The notes under the pieces: generated by a model | Told to the model about the DNA's origin: nothing | Databases searched by the model: none | What the model saw: the letters and a program-made list of their open reading frames with translations, nothing else | Shown: positions 1 through 5,583 of the stretch, one piece after another | Layout: each line of letters starts with the position of its first letter | How positions within the stretch are numbered: position 1 is the first letter of the stretch | Translations under genes and position numbers: made by a program | Source: Bacteroidota bacterium | Lineage (GTDB): Bacteria; Bacteroidota; Bacteroidia; Bacteroidales; Cfx3-03 | DNA length: 14,965 bases | NCBI GenBank assembly: GCA_030706265.1 | Contig: JAUZOX010000024.1 | Coordinates: forward strand, 1 to 14,965 | Direction of reading: 5' to 3'

Positions 1-85
1 CAAAAACATAAGTCTCTATAAAACGAGCGTGTTTGAAAACACAAACACCGATGAAAATCTTTTATGCGAGCTTCATAAGACCTGT

Positions 86-108
86 TTAATCAACTTATTT
101 CCGAATGA
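86..108 (+). repeat. Imperfect direct repeat, copy 1 (partner 486-508)
   Basis: The 23 nt here match 486-508 at 20 of 23 positions and the two copies are exactly 400 nt apart. The common core reads TTAATCAA-n-TTATTT-n-CG-n-ATGA. The second copy ends 22 nt beyond the stop codon of the oxidoreductase. The pair could be remnants of a direct duplication or the flanks of an inserted segment, but no transposase or terminal inverted repeats are visible. Confidence 0.45.
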
Positions 109-238
109 AATCTCCTATGATTGTTTTTAATCCGGGTTACCGCTGCGCCCGTACGTCATTTCTGGCTTGACCCCAATCTCCTAATCCCCAATTCTTATAA
201 AATTCCTTAATCCCATATTTAGTCCAAGTTACGGCTAT

Positions 239-292
239 CGCCTAAATTTGAACCAAATATGCTTACGCCTAAACTTGGACCAAGAATGGTAT
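239..292 (+). repeat. Two-copy imperfect 27-bp tandem repeat
   Basis: Units 239-265 and 266-292 share about 20 of 27 positions, with the common core CGCCTAAAyTTGrACCAA. An inverted relative of the core (TAGTCCAAGTT, 220-230) sits just before the first unit and is complementary to AACTTGGACCA in the second. There are too few copies and no spacers for a CRISPR array. This is probably a decayed noncoding repeat. Confidence 0.45.
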
Positions 293-427
293 GGCGGTTG
301 GCTATTGGCTGTTGGTTTTACGCTATTAAGTAACCATCCCCAAGCTTTATCAAAAAATGCTTTTATAGTTTGGTGTGGGGTGACTAAACATTGATCCTAA
401 ACAGGCTATTCTCTGCGATTTACACGC

Positions 428-448
428 GGGTGGCCACGAGGACCACCC
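428..448. repeat. GC-rich inverted repeat (GGGTGG...CCACCC)
   Basis: A 6-bp GC stem (428-433 with 443-448) encloses a 9-nt loop and is much more GC-rich than its surroundings. On the minus strand it lies about 80 nt downstream of the FAD oxidoreductase stop. It lacks a U-tract, so it is not a textbook intrinsic terminator. Similar GTAGGGGTGGTCC-type sequences recur in noncoding DNA of several bacterial groups as I recall, so a dispersed repeat is the likelier reading. Confidence 0.4.
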
Positions 449-530
449 CTACAGGATGTCGTTCGCTGCATTCAATATGACTTGGTTAATCAAATTATTT
501 TCGGATGACTTCAGCTGTTACTTCGACGAG

Positions 531-2015
531 TTATTCAGCTGTGAACTTCATTTGTTCCTTTTTGCAAATGAGCTGTATGGCCCACTTTCCTGATTGGGCT
601 GCAGGGGGAATTCCTCCGCCGGGTGAGAGCCATTGTCCGCACATGTAAAAGTTATTGAGTTTTGGCAATGTCATTCCGATGTTTTTAGTTAAGTTTTGGT
701 TGGTCGGTAAAAAGCCCTCGTAAGATCCTTTCCAAACTCCGGTATACCTGACACCTGTTTTAGGGGTGGCTATATCTATCACTTCAAGGTACTGGTCTAC
801 CTCGGGAAATTGTTTTTTGAGAATGGCAACTGCATCTTTCTCAATTTGTTTCTTTTCAGTTAAATACTCCTCACCGGACAAATCCTTCCACAGTTCCCAT
901 GGGCTTTCGAAACGCAGAATGATGACTGTTTTTTCTCTGGGGGCCATTGTGGTGTCAAAGGAATAGTTCATCAGGGTGTATCCTTTTTCAAGGGACGTCC
1001 TGCCGATTGACATCCCTTTGGCTAGAAACAACTGATTGGCTACAGTGCTCTTTATTTTTTTGTTAATGCCAAAAGAGACTTGAACAAATGGAGTGAAAAG
1101 GGGCCAGCTTGTATATGCTTCCTTAATTTGTTCGGTTTGATATTTTCCATCGAGCATCTTAAAAATGGTGGTATATCCGTCAGCGGCACTGATTACATAA
1201 TCGGCATCGATTCGTGTGCCATTTGAAAGGATTATTCCAGTTGCCTTGTCGTTTGATACGATGATTTTATCTGCTTTATTCACCAGTGATAACTTTCCTC
1301 CCAGAGCTTTATATTTTTCGGACATTCTGATTGTCAGGGGTAGCGATCCACCCACAAGATAACCTGCATTGTTTTGGTCAAACCAACTGAGCATCATTAA
1401 AAATGCAATTACAGAGAAATCACTTTGACCGTATAAAGCATCGAGAAAATAGATAAGTCGTCTATTTTTAAAGTTTAAAATTTCAATATAATCGTGAACC
1501 GTCTTAGTCTTGTATCTTAGGAATAACGGAATAACCGGCATAATCTTTATGTACATATTTAATGAATCGACCCAGGATCTCATCCCCGGAGGATTTGAAC
1601 TGGTCTCAAGTATCGATATCTTTTTCATCTCATTGCACATCCGGTTAATGGAAATACTATCTTCAGGGGCCATTTCTAAAAGGTAGTTCTTCCAACGGTC
1701 TATGTTTGTATAGATGATGAATTCATCACCATTTTCGTCGACAACCTTAGTGTGGATTTCCTGGTCGATAATTTTAACGCCATCGTTAATCACATTGGTT
1801 TCTTTCCATATTTGATGATATGGCCCCCTGGCTGTTCCAACCAGCCAATGCAAACAATGATCAAAACGGTATCCCTTTCTGTCCCATGCTGTACACTGCC
1901 CACCCGGGAGATTATTCATCTCTATAATCTCAGTGTCAAATCCATTTCTTTGACTATAGATGCCGGCTGAGAGTCCTGCGATACCACCTCCGATAATAAC
2001 AATCCGCTTACTCAT
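531..2015 (-). CDS. FAD-dependent CrtI/phytoene desaturase-like oxidoreductase
   Basis: This 494-residue protein is a flavin-dependent oxidoreductase of the phytoene desaturase/carotenoid isomerase-like family; its substrate cannot be read from the sequence. The N-terminus carries the Rossmann dinucleotide motif IIGGGIAGLSAG (residues 7-18), an acidic residue ending the second strand (E32, ribose binding) and the LPGGQC element typical of the family. The C-terminus has the second FAD-binding segment FYMCGQWLSPGGGIPPA (about 456-472). The middle, about 100-400, would be the substrate domain. There is no signal peptide, so it is cytoplasmic or membrane-associated. Its ATG overlaps the end of the upstream VF530-type gene by 8 nt, implying translational coupling. 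Members occur in carotenoid clusters but also in many unrelated contexts, and no other carotenoid gene is present here. The family call is firm; the reaction is unknown. Confidence 0.85.
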   Translation of the reverse strand: MSKRIVIIGGGIAGLSAGIYSQRNGFDTEIIEMNNLPGGQCTAWDRKGYRFDHCLHWLVGTARGPYHQIWKETNVINDGVKIIDQEIHTKVVDENGDEFIIYTNIDRWKNYLLEMAPEDSISINRMCNEMKKISILETSSNPPGMRSWVDSLNMYIKIMPVIPLFLRYKTKTVHDYIEILNFKNRRLIYFLDALYGQSDFSVIAFLMMLSWFDQNNAGYLVGGSLPLTIRMSEKYKALGGKLSLVNKADKIIVSNDKATGIILSNGTRIDADYVISAADGYTTIFKMLDGKYQTEQIKEAYTSWPLFTPFVQVSFGINKKIKSTVANQLFLAKGMSIGRTSLEKGYTLMNYSFDTTMAPREKTVIILRFESPWELWKDLSGEEYLTEKKQIEKDAVAILKKQFPEVDQYLEVIDIATPKTGVRYTGVWKGSYEGFLPTNQNLTKNIGMTLPKLNNFYMCGQWLSPGGGIPPAAQSGKWAIQLICKKEQMKFTAE

Positions 2016-2253
2016 CTTTTTTTGATTTTTGAATTTTATTAAAGTTTTTCAGATATAAAGCTTCAACTTTACTCCGGGCCCATGGTGTCTTGCGTAGAAA
2101 TTTCAGGCTTGAAGATATACTGGGATTGGTTCTGAAACAACGAATGGGGATGAGGTCTCCCAGCATATCCCATCCGAAATAAACAGTTAAATCATTCAGC
2201 ATCGTTTCCAGTGTGATACCGTGTAGGGGATTGTTAGGCTGTTGTGGGTCCAT
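2008..2253 (-). CDS. VF530-family (DUF2132) putative DNA-binding protein
   Basis: This 81-residue protein matches the VF530/DUF2132 family almost end to end. Visible signature elements are NPLHGITLETML (residues 7-18), YFGWDMLG (25-32), IPIRCFRTNPS (35-45), SSLKFLRKTPWAR (48-60) and the ending VEALYL. The family is known from a small helical structure and annotated as DNA-binding, but no target or pathway is established as far as I know. The C-terminal tail is lysine-rich (KIQKSKKDE), which fits nucleic-acid contact. The stop codon lies inside the start region of the FAD oxidoreductase (8-nt overlap), so the two are probably co-translated. A 189-nt spacer with a palindrome and a hairpin separates it from the GH2 gene, suggesting its own promoter. 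Family assignment is strong; the role is unknown. Confidence 0.88.
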   Translation of the reverse strand: MDPQQPNNPLHGITLETMLNDLTVYFGWDMLGDLIPIRCFRTNPSISSSLKFLRKTPWARSKVEALYLKNFNKIQKSKKDE

Positions 2254-2295
2254 GAAACAAAAAAAGTGTGAAAATGATTATATAAAAATACAATA

Positions 2296-2313
2296 TTTGA
2301 ACTTTTGTTCAAA
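2296..2313. promoter_or_regulatory. Operator-like 18-bp palindrome upstream of VF530 gene
   Basis: A perfect 7-bp inverted repeat, TTTGAAC-TTTT-GTTCAAA, lies 42 nt upstream of the VF530-type start codon in very A/T-rich DNA. Short spacing and perfect symmetry fit a dimeric repressor site overlapping or near a promoter. I could not find a Bacteroidota TTTG/TAnnTTTG promoter with correct spacing here, so the role is inferred from position and symmetry only. Confidence 0.35.
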
Positions 2314-2387
2314 AATGAATAACAAATTGACGAGTATGTTTATAGGTGAGGACAGAACTTGGCCTCATGGATTTCGAAAGCCTGTAA

Positions 2388-2435
2388 TTGTTATTCCATA
2401 GAGACACAATGTTTTATGTTTCTATGGAATAACAA
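2388..2435 (-). terminator. Perfect 15-bp inverted repeat after the GH2 gene
   Basis: The arms TTGTTATTCCATAGA (2388-2402) and TCTATGGAATAACAA (2421-2435) are perfectly complementary around an 18-nt loop. The stem extends inward by about four more pairs if one G-U is allowed. It begins 7 nt past the GH2 stop codon on the transcribed strand. There is no following U-run, so it may be an atypical terminator, an mRNA 3'-end stabiliser or a processing site. Confidence 0.5.
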
Positions 2436-2442
2436 ATCGAAA

Positions 2443-5442
2443 TTATTGGTCGTAACTGTGATAAAAGGGATGAAATGGTTTAGCCACCAGGGTTGCGGGC
2501 CCAAACCACTTTGTGAGCAGCAGAGGCCATACTTCGTTCAGTGGCAGGATGGTAAACTTCCCGGTTATATGCTGAACCTCGTCAGCCTTGATTTGCGTTT
2601 CGGGAGCGCTACCTTTGTTGCCAAGACCTGAAATGAGTGCATTGTGGTTCAACACGATTCCATCGGTTGTATTCTCGACCGCAATATCCATCGGATTGCC
2701 GGCCAGAGCCAGTCCCTTTCCTGTGGCTCCGGATAAGATGGCAATTTCCACATTACGACGGTTTCCCTGAAAGTGAAGATCACCGCTATTGAGGTGGTAG
2801 CTGCCAAATTCGTTCAATTCGTCCTTTCCGGGATATCCGGCATAGGGACCTTGTCCTAGCCATCTGAATTCGGATAGTTTGCCAGGCGCAAGAAATGAAA
2901 GACCAGCTTCAAGAAAATAGCCTTTGGCTTTGACAGGAGTGAAGTCGTAACTTACTTCAAGTTCGCCATGGCTTTTAATCAAAAGAGAAATCTCCCCGGT
3001 GATAAACTGATCCGGATTGCCATTGGCCGTGTACTTGCCTCTTACATGTACAGCCACTCCCTCTGCTGTTTTGTTGACTTCGGCTTGTTGCAATTCGGGA
3101 TGTTTGAGGAAGGACCCCTTCCAGATATTGTCCTTTTGGGCGCGGAGCTCTTCTGCCATAGTGAATTTGCGTCCGACATGGGGAAAGATTCCCGATACAA
3201 TGATCTGTCCGTCCCGGTTTAGAATTTGAATATCGCCATTGTTTTGGTTTAAGTGCAATTCATAATGGTCATTGATAACGCGTGTAATTTTTCCATCCTC
3301 AACTATTTTTGGCTCTCCTGTAACAGGTAAACCGGCCAAAAGTGCAGCAGCTCTGTAGCCTCCCTTTTCGGGGTCGAGCTTAATTGCCCGTTCATAGATA
3401 GAATGTCCGTCTTTGTCTGTACACTTAGTCTTTAACGTATAGACCGTGTTCCACAAGTCGGTTGGAAGGTTTACCGGAATGGTTACTTGTTCCACCTGGT
3501 GTGGTTTCGCCGCGAGTTGGACTGTCCCTTTCCCGATAGGTTTGTCATTTGCATTGAGGGTCCATTGTAGACTGAAGTCCTTCAGACTTTGGAAGTCAAA
3601 ACGGTTTTCGAGATGCAGAAGGAGGTCTTGTTTTCCCGAATGAACCATTGCACTTCTTTCTGCAATCTGAATAGGTGAATATACTTTTCGTACCTGCCAG
3701 TAATCGACCTGAGGAGTGCGGTCGGAATAAACGATGCCATCGACACCTGCAGTGGTGTTGGTATCATAATAATGGAACTGATCAGTCCATACCGTTTTGG
3801 TCGGGGTATTTGGGTCAACCGGTTTGTCCGATTTGGTGAGGAGCCCCTGATCCTGAAACATCCATACTGCCCCACCAGCAATACGGGGGCTCTTCTGCAT
3901 GATGGCCCATTCGTCCTGTACCCGGTCTGTTGCCAGACCTAAAGCATGAGCATATTCTGTGAAGATAATGGGGCGTTTTAAGAGGCTGGCATATTTATAC
4001 AGGGTCTTTGCAACGGGGTAATGAGAAGCATAGACGTCCATAAATGAGGGGGCATCCATGAACTCCTGCAGGTTTTTTTCAAAATAAGATCCCATCGTCG
4101 GGAAACAAATCGGGCGGGAGGGATCGAGTTCTTTCACCCTTTTACCCGTGTTGAGGGGAAGGTCAAGCAGGGTGGGGTTTTCATTTCCCACGCTCCATAT
4201 GATGACTGAGGGGTGGTTCTTGTCACGCATCACGGTGGCGCGGGCCCGGGTGTACAACACCTCCTGGTATGAGGGATCAGTCAGGTTTTTGTCGCCATAA
4301 CCAAAGGGAACCTCACACAATACATAAATCCCCATTTCGTCACACATTTCAATAAAATGAGGGTGTGGGGGATAATGGGAAGTACGGATGAAGTTGATGT
4401 TTGCATTGCGGATCATGGTTAGATCACGACGAATGAGCTCATCTGAAGCCACGCGGCCTTCCAATGGCCATAAGTCGTGGTGATCCACACCATGAAGTTT
4501 GATGGGAACCCCGTTGAGTTTGAGTATTCCATCCGATATCGTGACTTGCCTCAGGCCTATTTTGGCCGTGTACACTTGCACCGGCTTAACCCCATCTATC
4601 AGTGTCAGCTCAAGACGATAAAGGGAAGGTGTCTCAGCTGTCCAAAGCGCAGGATTGGTTACGGTCAGATTTGTAGTGCCATGCGCATCCTTGTCCAGAG
4701 GAAGCCGGAATGTCTGAACGGGCTGCCCGGCGGGTGAAATCAAACGACCGGACACCGTGGCACTCCGTGTTGCAGCGACATCTAATTTTACCTTAGCCGT
4801 ACCGTCAGGGGCAAGCTCAGTTTGAACCGTATAGTCTGTAAAATGATTTACCGGCAGGGCAAAGAGTGTGACTTCGCGATAAATGCCTGAAAGTGCCCAG
4901 CAGTCGTTGGTGTCGAAATCCCATCCTTTACAACGGGTTGTGACGCGGACTGCTATTGTGTTGATCTTGCCGGCTGGTAAAAGCGCATCTGTCACATCAA
5001 AGGTTGAAGGATTGTAGCTGCTGGCCCATTTTCCAACTTCTTTGCCATTGATCCAAATTGTCATTCCATAAAGTACACCGTCAAATCTTAAAAATATGCG
5101 ATCCCCTTTCCATGTCGCGGGCGTGAGGAAGGTATGTCTGTAAAGACCTGTCCCTTCGTCTACCTTTCCATACTGTTTTGGTGCAAAACCATGCAATTCC
5201 CAATGGCCCGGAACGGGAATGGACTTCCAACGATTGACATCGAATGAGGGTTGAAAAAAGGTGCTGTCGGTACCTGTATTTGAGGAATGAATATATTTGA
5301 ATTTCCAATTTCCATTGAGTGATAGAGAGTTATTGCCTTTGAATACCGGTAACACATCCACTGGCTTGCCGGAGAATGCCCTGAACGTTTGTGTACTGAG
5401 AATAAAAATCAGAAAATAAAATGCGTAACGAATTCTGTTCAT
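2443..5442 (-). CDS. Secreted GH2 beta-galactosidase-type glycoside hydrolase
   Basis: This 999-residue enzyme is a retaining exo-glycosidase of family GH2. Residues 1 to about 24 form a Sec signal peptide (basic start, FYFLIFILS core), so it is exported, probably to the periplasm. The domain order is jelly-roll sugar-binding (about 40-200), Ig-like (200-305), TIM barrel (about 306-580, opening with LNGVPIKLHGVDHHD), further beta-domains, then a LacZ small-chain-like C-terminal domain (about 715-995, WLGQGPYAGYPG). The acid/base is E421 in IIWSVGNENP and the nucleophile is E496 in PIIFTEYAHALG, so both catalytic residues are present. The size and small-chain fold favour beta-galactosidase, but beta-glucuronidase or another GH2 activity is possible. 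It follows the GH78 rhamnosidase gene by 141 nt, so a shared rhamnose-containing glycan such as rhamnogalacturonan or a rhamnosylated galactoside is a reasonable substrate; this is inference. Confidence 0.88.
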   Translation of the reverse strand: MNRIRYAFYFLIFILSTQTFRAFSGKPVDVLPVFKGNNSLSLNGNWKFKYIHSSNTGTDSTFFQPSFDVNRWKSIPVPGHWELHGFAPKQYGKVDEGTGLYRHTFLTPATWKGDRIFLRFDGVLYGMTIWINGKEVGKWASSYNPSTFDVTDALLPAGKINTIAVRVTTRCKGWDFDTNDCWALSGIYREVTLFALPVNHFTDYTVQTELAPDGTAKVKLDVAATRSATVSGRLISPAGQPVQTFRLPLDKDAHGTTNLTVTNPALWTAETPSLYRLELTLIDGVKPVQVYTAKIGLRQVTISDGILKLNGVPIKLHGVDHHDLWPLEGRVASDELIRRDLTMIRNANINFIRTSHYPPHPHFIEMCDEMGIYVLCEVPFGYGDKNLTDPSYQEVLYTRARATVMRDKNHPSVIIWSVGNENPTLLDLPLNTGKRVKELDPSRPICFPTMGSYFEKNLQEFMDAPSFMDVYASHYPVAKTLYKYASLLKRPIIFTEYAHALGLATDRVQDEWAIMQKSPRIAGGAVWMFQDQGLLTKSDKPVDPNTPTKTVWTDQFHYYDTNTTAGVDGIVYSDRTPQVDYWQVRKVYSPIQIAERSAMVHSGKQDLLLHLENRFDFQSLKDFSLQWTLNANDKPIGKGTVQLAAKPHQVEQVTIPVNLPTDLWNTVYTLKTKCTDKDGHSIYERAIKLDPEKGGYRAAALLAGLPVTGEPKIVEDGKITRVINDHYELHLNQNNGDIQILNRDGQIIVSGIFPHVGRKFTMAEELRAQKDNIWKGSFLKHPELQQAEVNKTAEGVAVHVRGKYTANGNPDQFITGEISLLIKSHGELEVSYDFTPVKAKGYFLEAGLSFLAPGKLSEFRWLGQGPYAGYPGKDELNEFGSYHLNSGDLHFQGNRRNVEIAILSGATGKGLALAGNPMDIAVENTTDGIVLNHNALISGLGNKGSAPETQIKADEVQHITGKFTILPLNEVWPLLLTKWFGPATLVAKPFHPFYHSYDQ

Positions 5443-5504
5443 AATTGAATTGTTTGATGGTCACACTTTTTTGCAAATAAATCCGAATTAGGTTTTTAAA
5501 TTAA

Positions 5505-5549
5505 ATGCCTATCCCTTTCGTCGTAAAAGACTGAAAGGGACAGAGGCAT
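5505..5549 (-). terminator. Two-part stem-loop after the GH78 gene
   Basis: ATGCCT (5505-5510) pairs with AGGCAT (5544-5549), and TCCCTTTC (5512-5519) pairs with GAAAGGGA (5533-5540). Small asymmetric bulges separate the two helices and the loop is 13 nt. The structure lies 34 nt beyond the GH78 stop codon and about 60 nt before the GH2 start. Downstream on the transcribed strand the sequence is A/T-rich (TTAATTT) without a proper U-tract. A terminator or attenuator between the two hydrolase genes is likely but unproven. Confidence 0.5.
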
Positions 5550-5583
5550 CAATTCAATGAGTTGTGTTCTAAATATTGCGTGC

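Larger units (their letters stand above)
1..530. other. Noncoding flank with decayed repeats
   Basis: No credible gene is visible on either strand in this stretch, which lies downstream of the FAD oxidoreductase. It contains a 23-nt imperfect direct repeat spaced 400 nt apart, a 27-nt imperfect tandem repeat, a short degenerate 7-bp tandem (295-315, variants of CTRTTGG), and a GC-rich hairpin at 428-448. These are described separately. The texture suggests degraded mobile or repetitive DNA at the end of the gene cluster; this is inference. Confidence 0.6.

Noticed and set aside
239..292. Start of a CRISPR array
   Set aside because: There are only two adjacent, diverged units without spacers, and no cas genes are nearby.
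2213..2631. Overlapping plus-strand open frames across the GH2 end and its spacer
   Set aside because: They run antisense to the conserved GH2 C-terminus and the VF530 N-terminus, with no family resemblance and low-complexity composition.
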